Assembly (NCBI RefSeq): GCF_000724545.1
Contig: NZ_JHBV01000030.1
Location: 309,520-373,519 of the forward strand
Direction of reading: 5' to 3'
Source of the DNA: Aureispira sp. CCB-QB1
GTDB taxonomy: Bacteria > Bacteroidota > Bacteroidia > Chitinophagales > Saprospiraceae
DNA: 64,000 nucleotides
Part shown: piece by piece, positions 56,044-64,000 of the stretch
Layout of the letters: the number at the start of each line of letters is the position of its first letter
Numbering within the stretch: position 1 is the stretch's first letter
The notes under the pieces: model-generated
Database searches by the model: none
What the model was told of the DNA's origin: nothing
Seen by the model: the letters and a program-made list of their open reading frames with translations, nothing else
Program-made: the position numbers and the translations under genes

Positions 56044-56349
56044 ATGTACGCAATAGTAGAAATCAAAGGACAACAGTTCAAAGTGAGCGAAGGACAAGAG
56101 ATCTTCGTAAATCGCTTAGAAGCTGCTGAGGGTGATAAAGTTACTTTCGACAAAGTACTCCTCGTAGCGAAGGAAGGAAACTTCCAAGTAGGAACTCCTA
56201 GTGTGGCAGCAACAGTAAACACTACTGTTCTTGAGCAAGTAAAAGGTGATAAAGTCATCGTGTTCAAGAAAAAACGCCGCAAAGGATACCGTCGCAAAAA
56301 CGGACACCGTCAGCAATTCACAAAAATCAAAATTGATAGCATTGCATAA
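56044..56349 (+). CDS. rplU: Ribosomal protein bL21
   Basis: 101 residues. Starts [20 protein letters not shown] and contains [13 protein letters not shown], then [22 protein letters not shown], the bL21 signature near the C terminus. It binds 23S rRNA in the large subunit. First gene of the rplU-rpmA operon, 53 bp before rpmA. Confidence 0.98.
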   Translation: MYAIVEIKGQQFKVSEGQEIFVNRLEAAEGDKVTFDKVLLVAKEGNFQVGTPSVAATVNTTVLEQVKGDKVIVFKKKRRKGYRRKNGHRQQFTKIKIDSIA

Positions 56350-56402
56350 TGCTGGATCTTATTATTTAACCTTAAGTCAATAACTTATAAAAAGTATAAA
56401 TC

Positions 56403-56651
56403 ATGGCTCATAAGAAAGGGGTAGGTAGTACGGATAACGGACGTGATAGTAAAAGTAAACGTCTTGGTGTCAAATTGTTTGGCGGCCAGTCGGCTATTGC
56501 AGGAAATATCATCGTACGTCAACGAGGTACTAGCTTCCACCCAGGTAATGGTGTAGGAATAGGTAAAGACCACACTATCTTTGCTTTAAAAGATGGTATC
56601 GTTGAATTCAAAAAAGGATACAAGAATCGTACCTTCATTCATGTAGTATAA
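56403..56651 (+). CDS. rpmA: Ribosomal protein bL27
   Basis: 82 residues. [20 protein letters not shown], then LGVKLFGGQ and [13 protein letters not shown] with [16 protein letters not shown], the full bL27 pattern. The N terminus starts MAHKKG directly, so no prepeptide needs cleaving. It lies near the peptidyl transferase centre. Second gene of the operon. Confidence 0.98.
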   Translation: MAHKKGVGSTDNGRDSKSKRLGVKLFGGQSAIAGNIIVRQRGTSFHPGNGVGIGKDHTIFALKDGIVEFKKGYKNRTFIHVV

Positions 56652-56667
56652 TTACACTACCAATGAT

Positions 56668-56709
56668 AAAAAGCCATTCCGAACCTGATTCGGGATGGCT
56701 TTTTTTAGG
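56668..56709 (+). terminator. Terminator of rplU-rpmA operon
   Basis: AAAAAGCCATTCCGAA (56668-56683) pairs with TTCGGGATGGCTTTTT (56689-56704), followed by Ts; one G-T wobble. Confidence 0.85.
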
Positions 56710-56860
56710 TTCAAAGTATATTAAAAAAATCATTTTTTTGGTGCATTTACTGACTAAGTAAGTGGTCAGAAAAAATAAGAACAAAAAATGGGATTATTTT
56801 TTTTTGAACGATTACTTACCTTATAATAATAAGGTACCAAGAAAAATTAAAACATTTATA

Positions 56861-58165
56861 ATGGGCAATTTAGTAGCTATTGTTGGTCGCCCCAATGTTG
56901 GTAAATCGACCTTCTTTAATAGAATGCTAGGGATGCGCAAAGCTATTGTAGACGATGTTAGTGGCGTCACTAGAGATCGTCAATATGGTTCTTCAGAGTG
57001 GAATGGTCAACAGTTTATGTTGGTAGATACAGGAGGTTTTATTGGAGACTCAGAAGATGACTTTGCAGCAGCTATTCGCACTCAAGTTCATACTGCAATT
57101 CAAGAAGCGCAAGTCATTCTTTTTGTTGTAGATGTCAACACAGGTGTCACCGATTTGGATGAGCATCTTGCAGAAATCTTGCATCGTACCAAAAAACAAG
57201 TATTATTGGTTGTCAACAAAGTAGACAACAGTGCCCGCCATTTGGATGCGCATGAATTTTGGTCTTTAGGTTTTGACAAAATGTTTCCTATTTCTTCTAA
57301 TTCAGGAAGTGGTACGGGAGATTTGTTGGATGAAGTCATACGACTTCTTCCTGAAGAAGAATTGGTCGAAGACGAGCTTCCTAAGTTTGTTATTGTTGGT
57401 AGACCCAATGCAGGAAAATCATCGTTCACCAACGCTTTGTTAGAAGAAGATCGTAGTATCGTTACCGAGATTGCTGGGACAACTAGAGATAGTGTTCATG
57501 CTAAATACAGCAAATTCGACAAAGAATTCTTGTTAATTGATACAGCAGGGCTTCGCAAAAAGAAAAATGTTTCTGAAGACTTGGAGTTTTACTCAGTAAT
57601 GCGTGCTGTACGCTCTTTGGAAAATGCAGATGTCTGCATTTTGATGCTGGACGCAACCAAAGGGATTGAGGGACAGGACTTGAATATATTCCGTTTGGCT
57701 ATTAAGAACAACAAAGGGATTGTTATTTTGGTCAATAAGTGGGATTTGGTAGAAAATAAAGAAACCAATACGGCAAAAGATTTTGAAGATAAAATTAGAG
57801 AACGTATTGCGCCATTCAATGACGTACCAATTGTATTCATTTCTGTATTAGAAAAGCAACGTATTTACAAAGCAATCGATGTTGCCTTAGAAGTATATCA
57901 AAATAGAGCGACTCGTATTAGCACTTCTAAACTAAATGAGTTCGTGCAAGAAATTGTTGCTGCACATCCACCACCACCGCATCGTGGTCATTTTATTAGC
58001 ATCAAATATGCAACACAGATACATACTCCTTATCCTGCGTTTGCCATGTTTTGTAATTACCCGAAACACATTAAGGAGTCTTATAAAAACTATTTAGAAA
58101 ATAGATTTAGGGAACAATTTAACTTCACAGGTTCACCCGTTGTCTTTTTCTTCCGACAAAAATAG
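56861..58165 (+). CDS. der: Ribosome-assembly GTPase Der
   Basis: 434 residues from the ATG at 56861; the frame is open to a GTG at 56762, but the added 33 residues are lysine- and aromatic-rich and unlike the family. Two GTPase domains in tandem: GRPNVGKST (9-17) with DTGGF and NKVD; then GRPNAGKSS with DTAGLRKK and NKWD. A C-terminal KH-like domain ends in PVVFFFRQK. Der is needed for 50S maturation. Cytoplasmic. Monocistronic. Confidence 0.96.
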   Translation: MGNLVAIVGRPNVGKSTFFNRMLGMRKAIVDDVSGVTRDRQYGSSEWNGQQFMLVDTGGFIGDSEDDFAAAIRTQVHTAIQEAQVILFVVDVNTGVTDLDEHLAEILHRTKKQVLLVVNKVDNSARHLDAHEFWSLGFDKMFPISSNSGSGTGDLLDEVIRLLPEEELVEDELPKFVIVGRPNAGKSSFTNALLEEDRSIVTEIAGTTRDSVHAKYSKFDKEFLLIDTAGLRKKKNVSEDLEFYSVMRAVRSLENADVCILMLDATKGIEGQDLNIFRLAIKNNKGIVILVNKWDLVENKETNTAKDFEDKIRERIAPFNDVPIVFISVLEKQRIYKAIDVALEVYQNRATRISTSKLNEFVQEIVAAHPPPPHRGHFISIKYATQIHTPYPAFAMFCNYPKHIKESYKNYLENRFREQFNFTGSPVVFFFRQK

Positions 58166-58186
58166 AAATCTTCTATACGATTTATT

Positions 58187-58221
58187 ATGCCATTAGAAAT
58201 ATCTTCTAATGGCATTTTTTA
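58187..58221 (+). terminator. Terminator after der
   Basis: ATGCCATTAGAA (58187-58198) pairs with TTCTAATGGCAT (58204-58215) around a 5-nt loop, then six Ts. Confidence 0.85.
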
Positions 58222-58314
58222 ACTTCAATACTCCCCTATCCCAAAAGTTTTGTATAGATTTACTAGTTGTTTACCCTGAGCAAACCTTATCCAAAAACTA
58301 TAAAATATAATCAA

Positions 58315-59235
58315 ATGTTAGTTACGATAATTATCTTAATCTTTACACTTTTGGTTGTTCCTTATGTAGCCTTCAACTATGGGACTCCGCTAACCGAACT
58401 GCAAGAAATGATTCTTTGGGATAGTTCTTATATTTTAATTGGTGCTACCGCCTATTGTTTTATTGTCGGAGAATTAGCACGCAATAATAGCCAAGTCGAT
58501 AAATTATGGAGCATCATACCAATTGTCTATGCTTGGTATATTACTTATGCAGGAGGTTGGGACAGCCGTATGGTTCTGATGTCCGTTTTAGTAACTATTT
58601 GGGGCATCCGTTTATCTTTAAATTTTGCCCGTAGAGGTGGATATTCCATCAAGTTTTGGGAAGGAGAAGAAGACTATCGTTGGGAAGTCCTGCGCCAACG
58701 ACCAGGCTTTAATAATAAGGCAATTTGGTTTCTCTTCAATCTTTTCTTTATTTGTGCCTACCAAATGACCCTGATTTACTTATTTACGTTACCTATTTTA
58801 ACTGGTTTGAGCGAAGCGGCTCCTACTGGTCTTATTTGGACTGATTATTTGTTGGCAGCCTTATTTATCTTCTTTGTTATTATAGAAACTATTGCCGATC
58901 AACAACAATGGGTTTTTCAGACCGAAAAATACCGTCGTATCAATGCCAATGAAGAACTTGGAGAATATGCACACGGTTTTATTAGAACGGGACTTTGGGG
59001 CATTATGAGGCATCCTAACTATATGGCAGAACAAGCCATTTGGATTGTATTCTATTGCTTCAGTATTGTCGCAACAGGTGAAATTTTAAACTGGAGTATT
59101 GCAGGGGCTTTATTACTCGTTATTTTATTCAAAAGCAGCTCTGACTTTTCAGAAAGTATTACTACCAAAAAATATCCTGAATATAAGGAGTATCAAAAAA
59201 CAGTTCCTCGTTTTTTGCCCTTTACCAAATGGTAA
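58315..59235 (+). CDS. DUF1295 / steroid 5-alpha-reductase-like membrane protein
   Basis: 306 residues from the ATG at 58315; a TTG 16 codons upstream adds a polar stretch and is rejected. Seven or so membrane helices. The family block near the C terminus is clear: ANEELGEYAHGFIRTGLWGIMRHPNYMAEQAIW, followed by FLPFTKW. Members are thought to reduce C=C bonds in lipids with NADPH, but few are characterised. Inner membrane. Confidence 0.85.
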   Translation: MLVTIIILIFTLLVVPYVAFNYGTPLTELQEMILWDSSYILIGATAYCFIVGELARNNSQVDKLWSIIPIVYAWYITYAGGWDSRMVLMSVLVTIWGIRLSLNFARRGGYSIKFWEGEEDYRWEVLRQRPGFNNKAIWFLFNLFFICAYQMTLIYLFTLPILTGLSEAAPTGLIWTDYLLAALFIFFVIIETIADQQQWVFQTEKYRRINANEELGEYAHGFIRTGLWGIMRHPNYMAEQAIWIVFYCFSIVATGEILNWSIAGALLLVILFKSSSDFSESITTKKYPEYKEYQKTVPRFLPFTKW

Positions 59236-59308
59236 TATTTGCTAACAATCGAAGGATTTTATTTCTGAAATCACCTTGTTTTGATTACTATCAATAGCTC
59301 CTCACAAC

Positions 59309-59350
59309 ATCGCCCAAGACGGAAAGAACCATCTTGGGCGATATCGTTTT
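59309..59350. terminator. Terminator between DUF1295 gene and ABC operon
   Basis: ATCGCCCAAGA (59309-59319) pairs with TCTTGGGCGAT (59332-59342), followed by a T-rich run, between convergent units. Confidence 0.75.
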
Positions 59351-59456
59351 ATAGACATTATCTACATTAATTGAGATTAAAGAGTACTTTAAGTACTTGT
59401 ATCAACTTCGTCCCAATCTTCTATTTCTAAACAACAGTCTCCTAGGCTCGACCACC

Positions 59457-60254
59457 TTATTCTGTATCAATCTGCATCATTGCATCCTCTACCTCATGCA
59501 CCAATTCATCAAATCGAGGCAAACGCTTTGTTGCCCTTGTTCTTTGGAATGGTAAATCTACATGAATTTTTTTAACGAAATTTGATGGCGCATGCTTCAT
59601 AATAAAAATATCATCCCCCAAGTATACTGCCTCCTGAATATCATGTGTTACAAAAAGAATGGTTGGATTAAACTTTTCCCAAATTCCAATCAGTAAATCT
59701 TGCATTTGCAATCTAGTTTTGATATCCAATGCGCCAAACGGCTCATCCATTAACAAAATTTCAGGATTAGACATTAGACTTCTAGCAATCGCAATTCTCT
59801 GCAATTGCCCTCCCGACAGATTGGGATATTGTGCATATTTATCATGATGCCCCTCCAAACCAACCAGTTGAATCATTTCCATTGCCTTTTCGTCTCGTTC
59901 CTTTTTTGGAACACCTTGAAATCGTAAACCAAGGCTAACATTATCCAAAACCGTCATCCAAGGCAAAGAGGAGTATTGCTGAAAAACCATACTTACTCTA
60001 TTATTAGCGCTGACAGGTTCTCCCTTTACCAACACCGTTCCCTTCGTTGGTTGTTGCAATCCAGCAATATATCTCAGTATCGTAGACTTTCCACATCCAG
60101 ACATGCCCAAAATACAAGCAAATTGTCCTTGCATGGGCTTGTTTTCTATTAATAAATCTAAATTCTCAATAATCTTTGTATCGCCATAGGACTGATCAAC
60201 CCCTCTTAATTCTATCAAATTTTCAGCTGAAGTATTTTCAAACTTTAATCCCAT
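59457..60254 (-). CDS. NitT/TauT-type ABC transporter ATPase
   Basis: 265 residues. Walker A GMSGCGKSTILR, signature LSGGQLQR, Walker B ILLMDEPFGALD and switch His in FVTHDIQEAVYLGDD. The EAVYL sequence is typical of nitrate/sulfonate/taurine-type importers. Powers uptake through the permease encoded 5 bp upstream. Last gene of a leftward operon with the permease and the OmpA-fused binding protein. Confidence 0.93.
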   Translation of the reverse strand: MGLKFENTSAENLIELRGVDQSYGDTKIIENLDLLIENKPMQGQFACILGMSGCGKSTILRYIAGLQQPTKGTVLVKGEPVSANNRVSMVFQQYSSLPWMTVLDNVSLGLRFQGVPKKERDEKAMEMIQLVGLEGHHDKYAQYPNLSGGQLQRIAIARSLMSNPEILLMDEPFGALDIKTRLQMQDLLIGIWEKFNPTILFVTHDIQEAVYLGDDIFIMKHAPSNFVKKIHVDLPFQRTRATKRLPRFDELVHEVEDAMMQIDTE

Positions 60255-60259
60255 AATAT

Positions 60260-61225
60260 TTAGTGTTTGTTCACTTTATTAACGTGTTTGTGAGGGAAAA
60301 GCATGCGATCTATCAGAACAAAGAGTTTGTCCTGAATAACACCAATTACAACAATAATAATCAAAATTGCAAAAGCCTTATCAATTCTACTTTGCCGTTT
60401 TGCTGTCCAAATCAACTCACCAATTCCTCCCCCTTTGTTCAACATCTCTACAATAGTAATATACGTCCATGAAATGGCAGTTAAAACTCGAATATCATCA
60501 ACTATTTTAGAAAACACATAAGGCATATATACCGTTCTCACCGTCTGCCAAGAGGTTGCGCCCAATGTAAAAACAGTATTTAGATATACCTTTTGTACTT
60601 CGTCAATTCTTTGTATAATAACAGGTATCAAGTAAACAATAATACCAAAAGCTAAAAAGGTAACTTTCATGCTGCTTCCTAATCCCAACCACATAATAAA
60701 AATCCCTGTAACAGCTGTTAATGGTATGAAACGATAGGAATTTATAATTTGGCTAAACAAACCTCGAAATAGAGGAATTAAGCCTAATAAAAACCCTAAA
60801 GGAATCGAAATAAGTATTGCTAATAAATAACCTAAGACATTGAGTTTGATAGAATAGATGGTATTGCTCACCACATCATCGTTGTTATTTAGATCAGGAA
60901 AAGCCTGAATTACTTGCATAGGAGAAGGCAACAAAGGATACACTTTGTTGCTCTTTAGTCCATAGCTCTTTATTTCTTCAGTACTTAACTTTTCTAATTG
61001 ATCGTATTCTGCAATTAATAATGAGTCACTTTCATAATAAACTCTTTTTTCTAGAGCAAGCGTACTCACATCAATTTTATCATCTTGAGTAATCACCTTT
61101 TGAGCTAAAAATTCGGCTAGACCAAACCAAAGCCCAATTAGAATAACTACTCCTACCAACGAAAGAATAAAATTATCTCTAGAAGATAAACTTCCTCGTA
61201 ATTCGAATAAATTTTTAGTATTCAT
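60260..61225 (-). CDS. NitT/TauT-type ABC transporter permease
   Basis: 321 residues. First span at residues 19-38 (FILSLVGVVILIGLWFGLAEF), a periplasmic stretch of about 75 residues longer than usual, then the binding-protein-dependent transport fold with SIPLGFLLGLIPLF, PLTAVTGIFIMWLGLG and the coupling loop TLGATSWQTVRTVYMPYVF. It pairs with the ATPase downstream and the binding protein 11 bp upstream. Confidence 0.92.
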   Translation of the reverse strand: MNTKNLFELRGSLSSRDNFILSLVGVVILIGLWFGLAEFLAQKVITQDDKIDVSTLALEKRVYYESDSLLIAEYDQLEKLSTEEIKSYGLKSNKVYPLLPSPMQVIQAFPDLNNNDDVVSNTIYSIKLNVLGYLLAILISIPLGFLLGLIPLFRGLFSQIINSYRFIPLTAVTGIFIMWLGLGSSMKVTFLAFGIIVYLIPVIIQRIDEVQKVYLNTVFTLGATSWQTVRTVYMPYVFSKIVDDIRVLTAISWTYITIVEMLNKGGGIGELIWTAKRQSRIDKAFAILIIIVVIGVIQDKLFVLIDRMLFPHKHVNKVNKH

Positions 61226-61236
61226 AAAATGAGCGA

Positions 61237-62775
61237 TTAGTCAGTAACCAATTCAAAGTCTGTTCGTCTATTCTTAGCTTTACAAGCATTATTTTGATTT
61301 TCCTCACAACCTTCTACAGGTTTATTAGGACCATTTCCTACAATAATAAAACGATTAGCAGGCATGTTATGCTCTTCAATCAAATAGTTCGCAACAGACT
61401 GTGCTCTCTTTTTTGACAACTCAATATTCGATTTTGTAGAACCTACATTATCTGTATTCCCTTCGATTCTAATACGTGCATTAGAAAAAGCCTTTGCGAT
61501 AGGTGTAAATTTAATATCAATCAGTTGCTTAGCATTATCATCAATTTCGTACTCTCCAGTTCTAAAACTAATACTAACTTTTAGGGTTGAAATAGATTCT
61601 TTGGTTTCTAAATCTTCGCTCACTTCTGTAAATGTCTTTTCTTCTTCTGCCTTGTGTTCAGCACCAGAAAGCGCAACACTGTTAACTAAATCTTTGGTCG
61701 ATAATAATCTCCAACTTTTTGCGCCACTCGTATTATACCCCAACTCATTGTACTTCACTTTCATTTTATTATACAAATCCTCGCCAGTCACTCCATTATA
61801 ATCTGTGTTAAGCCCAAAGAAATCTCTGTTATCTTCATGCGTTGCTAGACGTACGTTATTAATAGCATCATAACAGAAACCTTCAGGCTGAGACAAGCCT
61901 TTTGCCAAAATTTTAGCTGCTTTTTTCTTATTCTCTTCAGAAGCATTCAATTCAGCAGCACCAGTCATCCACCCCTCGTACAAATCTTTTAATTGATCTT
62001 TATTTTTTTCAATAAACTCTTTCTTAGCAACAAAAACATCTGCAATAATATGCGTTGCATTTTTAGTACTTTCAAGCACTCTAGAACCAGCTACTTTGCT
62101 GACACAATCAATATCATCTGGACTCCAAACCACAGCAGCATCAACCGTATTACTTTTGAACGCATCAGCAGCATCAATTGCACTTGGTACTTCTATAATT
62201 GTCACATCTTTGGTAGATAAATCTCCTGCTTCTAATAGCCAAATCAAAAATGAATGAGAAGGAGTCATTGGAGCTACAGCGATTTTTTTACCTTTTAAGT
62301 CACTCACTTTTGAGATCCCTCTTCTAGCAACAATGGCATCTCCCCCACGACTCCAGTCTGCTTGAAAAACAACCTGAGGCTGATACTGTGCCAATCCCTC
62401 AACCTCTGTAGGAAAGGCGTCAATAGTTGCCCACATCAAATCAATAGAGCCATTTTTAAAAGCATCTCTAGAAGCATCAAAATCATCAATTACTTCAAAA
62501 TTAACCTTAAACCCATACTCTTTAAAAAACCTAGATTCAGTATTAGCCTTGAAACCTTCATTAAAATATTGTCCTCCAGCATAACCTCCCCAAGTAACAA
62601 CACCAATATTTATTACATCCTTATAACCTTCTTTTGTTGCTGTTGAAGTTCCATCTGGTGATGAAATTTCACTTGTTTTTCCACCTGCAAATAAAGTATA
62701 AGCATAATAGGCTGCTCCTGCTACGATAATTGCAATTAATATTTTTGACAAGGGAGTTAATTTTGCTGTCGCCAT
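61237..62775 (-). CDS. ABC substrate-binding protein fused to OmpA peptidoglycan-binding domain
   Basis: 512 residues. A single N-terminal membrane span (residues 9-28) holds the protein at the inner membrane, rather than a lipobox. Residues 52-370 are a NitT/TauT-type binding domain (INIGVVTWGGYAGGQYFNEG, KIAVAPMTPSHSFLIWLL, AAVVWSPDD). Residues 395-512 are an OmpA-like domain: IRIEGNTDNVGSTKSNIELS, KKRAQSVANYLI and a final RRTDFELV. The fusion would fix the binding protein to the cell wall. Substrate unknown. Followed closely by permease and ATPase. Confidence 0.9.
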   Translation of the reverse strand: MATAKLTPLSKILIAIIVAGAAYYAYTLFAGGKTSEISSPDGTSTATKEGYKDVINIGVVTWGGYAGGQYFNEGFKANTESRFFKEYGFKVNFEVIDDFDASRDAFKNGSIDLMWATIDAFPTEVEGLAQYQPQVVFQADWSRGGDAIVARRGISKVSDLKGKKIAVAPMTPSHSFLIWLLEAGDLSTKDVTIIEVPSAIDAADAFKSNTVDAAVVWSPDDIDCVSKVAGSRVLESTKNATHIIADVFVAKKEFIEKNKDQLKDLYEGWMTGAAELNASEENKKKAAKILAKGLSQPEGFCYDAINNVRLATHEDNRDFFGLNTDYNGVTGEDLYNKMKVKYNELGYNTSGAKSWRLLSTKDLVNSVALSGAEHKAEEEKTFTEVSEDLETKESISTLKVSISFRTGEYEIDDNAKQLIDIKFTPIAKAFSNARIRIEGNTDNVGSTKSNIELSKKRAQSVANYLIEEHNMPANRFIIVGNGPNKPVEGCEENQNNACKAKNRRTDFELVTD

Positions 62776-62974
62776 AATTTTAATAAGTTCTAAGTGTGTC
62801 TAATTTGTTTGTAAATAATAGTGATAATAAACTTAATATACAGCTCTATTTTCCTTATTTGAGTACTATTCAGATGAAAAGAATAAAGGCAAACTTTTCA
62901 ATAAAAGTAAGATTGGATTGAAGCTATATATCTACAAATTGCTGAGTTACTACATAACATAAGATATGTATCTT

Positions 62975-63679
62975 TTACTTTAAATATTCCTTCATTCTAG
63001 CAATATCTATTGTAAACTGAGATTTTAAATAATCAAAAGAAACTTTAAAATCATTTTGATTTTCAGTCAGTTCCTTTTTGGCATCTTTTACTTTATATTT
63101 TAAATCTGTGATTTGGTTTTCATGCGTCTCGATTTCTTCTGTCAGCTTTTTAATCAAAGCTTTTTTTTCTTGAATCGTATTTTTAAGATCCGCTATTTCT
63201 TCTTCCTTTTTACCGACACTTTCTGTGATTTTTTTTTCAAAATCTGTGTTGACTTTTTCATTTTCAGCATCAAGGATAGATACGTAAAATGCCGCACTTT
63301 TTAGTAGATCATCTAAAGTGACCCCCATTGTTGAAGCTGTCGCAAATGCAGATCGATATTTAGTAACTTCATTCATTGGCATTTTATCCAATGCTTTTAA
63401 TGCTTTTTTATATTCAAAATAATCAAAGCCTTCTAAATCATTCTTTTCAACCTCTAATAATAATTGTTCAATAATTTGATTATCTACGACTCCTTCCTTT
63501 TCAATCATTTCGCCACTCAACGCAGCTTCTAATTTCTCATCAAAATCATCAAAATCATCCAATTCTCCTAAAAGATACTCTGCATTTTCGACAGAACTAT
63601 CTGAAGTTAATTCTTCCTCTTTTTTTTGATTATCCTCTGTTGTTTCAATTATAAATAAAGATTTCAAATTTTTGAACAT
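62975..63679 (-). CDS. Coiled-coil protein of unknown function upstream of ABC operon
   Basis: 234 residues from the ATG at 63679; the frame opens further to a TTG at 63733, adding 18 unlikely residues. No signal peptide. The first 60 residues are acidic. Residues 140-225 form a strong coiled coil (DFEKKITESVGKKEEEIADL, NTIQEKKALIKKLTEEIETH). It lies 199 bp upstream of the binding-protein gene on the same strand, so it may be part of the same unit, but no family is recognised. Confidence 0.6.
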   Translation of the reverse strand: MFKNLKSLFIIETTEDNQKKEEELTSDSSVENAEYLLGELDDFDDFDEKLEAALSGEMIEKEGVVDNQIIEQLLLEVEKNDLEGFDYFEYKKALKALDKMPMNEVTKYRSAFATASTMGVTLDDLLKSAAFYVSILDAENEKVNTDFEKKITESVGKKEEEIADLKNTIQEKKALIKKLTEEIETHENQITDLKYKVKDAKKELTENQNDFKVSFDYLKSQFTIDIARMKEYLK

Positions 63680-63847
63680 CTCAAAGCTATTTAATCTAAT
63701 GTAAAAATGAAGGTGAAACAAATAATTCACCAATCTTGTGTAAGATAATCAAAAAAAGAACGAAAAAATCTTTTCAAAGGTTCCTTTTTTAGTAGAATCC
63801 TTATTTTTATTCACATGTAAAATTGGTAAATTATTTATCACAACAAA

Positions 63848-63888
63848 AAAAGCGGCGATAAAATCCTATAGATCTTATCGCCGCTTTT
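63848..63888 (-). terminator. Terminator of the rRNA operon
   Basis: AAAAGCGGCGATAA pairs with TTATCGCCGCTTTT. On the minus strand it follows the 5S gene and is followed by a run of Ts. Confidence 0.85.
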
Positions 63889-63934
63889 GGCATATCGTTC
63901 CTAACTTTTCAACAGACTTTTTAAGAAAAAAAAA

Positions 63935-64000
63935 GAAGGCGGTGACCTACTCTCCCACCATAAGGCAGTACCATCGGCGCTGAAGGACTTTACTTCTTTG
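63935..64000 (-). rRNA. rrf: 5S ribosomal RNA, 3' part (continues past window)
   Basis: The minus strand reads the 3' half of 5S rRNA: the GGTACTGCC loop region, TATGGTGGGAGAGTAGGTC and the closing CACCGCC. The gene begins to the right of the window, so an rRNA operon read leftward is expected beyond the edge. The exact 3' end is uncertain by a few bases. Confidence 0.88.

Noticed and set aside
56762..56860. N-terminal extension of der from a GTG
   Set aside because: The extra 33 residues have no family match, and the ATG at 56861 directly precedes the conserved GTPase start.

Overview
The window looks like a chromosomal segment of an AT-rich member of the Bacteroidota. The evidence is C-terminal sorting-type tails on secreted proteins, a TonB receptor of the OMP beta-barrel family, promoters of the TTTG-N19-TAxxTTTG type (clearest in front of rplU), starts without Shine-Dalgarno sequences, and BlaI/M56 genes. 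A Saprospiria-like marine gliding bacterium (Aureispira-like) is my guess from gene style only. No tRNA, CRISPR array, prophage or complete insertion sequence was found. A partial 5S rRNA on the minus strand sits at the right edge.

Layout. 1-3.7 kb: two tandem paralogous secreted proteins, the first cut by the window edge. 3.8-8.7 kb (minus): hemE, a leucine-rich repeat protein and a TlpA-like lipoprotein, then ppk1. 8.7-29.7 kb: loosely packed envelope and housekeeping genes, with long gene-poor gaps. These include a TPR protein, a GH113-like hydrolase, an M48 protease, an alpha/beta hydrolase, a kinase with a membrane segment and coiled coil beside a SigZ-like sigma factor, two sterol-desaturase-family membrane enzymes around an AraC/GyrI regulator, and a TonB-type receptor.

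29.9-43.9 kb (minus): a RiPP (ribosomally made, modified peptide) gene cluster of the 'grasp-with-spasm' type. It has six intact precursor genes (two of 58 codons, easily missed) and one dead precursor split by a small transposable element. All precursors share a leader that ends in LLGQVLGDCHD, followed by very different cores. The enzymes are an ATP-grasp ligase, a SPASM-type protein without the radical-SAM cluster motif, an aldo/keto reductase, a thioredoxin-like lipoprotein, a SAM methyltransferase with a C-terminal winged-helix-like segment and an HExxH-family hydroxylase-like protein. Export is by a C39-peptidase ABC transporter and an HlyD-type adaptor.

44.2-48.5 kb: a SixA-like phosphatase, then a BlaI-type repressor with two perfect operator dyads and two BlaR1-like M56 sensor proteases. 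Their extracellular sensor domains are replaced by peptidoglycan hydrolase domains: M23 in one, lytic transglycosylase plus LysM in the other. The first carries an in-frame TGA near its N terminus. This is the second system worth attention.

48.6-64 kb: tex, a Crp-type regulator with DoxX, a secreted protein, an L,D-transpeptidase lipoprotein, a cupredoxin-like protein, rplU-rpmA, der, a DUF1295 protein, and a NitT/TauT-type ABC importer whose binding protein is fused to an OmpA peptidoglycan-binding domain. The 5S rRNA follows.

A family of small non-autonomous elements (ends CA[A/T]TA[G/C]T[T/C]CGTT, 6-bp target duplications) occurs at 6385, 41669, 42834 and 50809.
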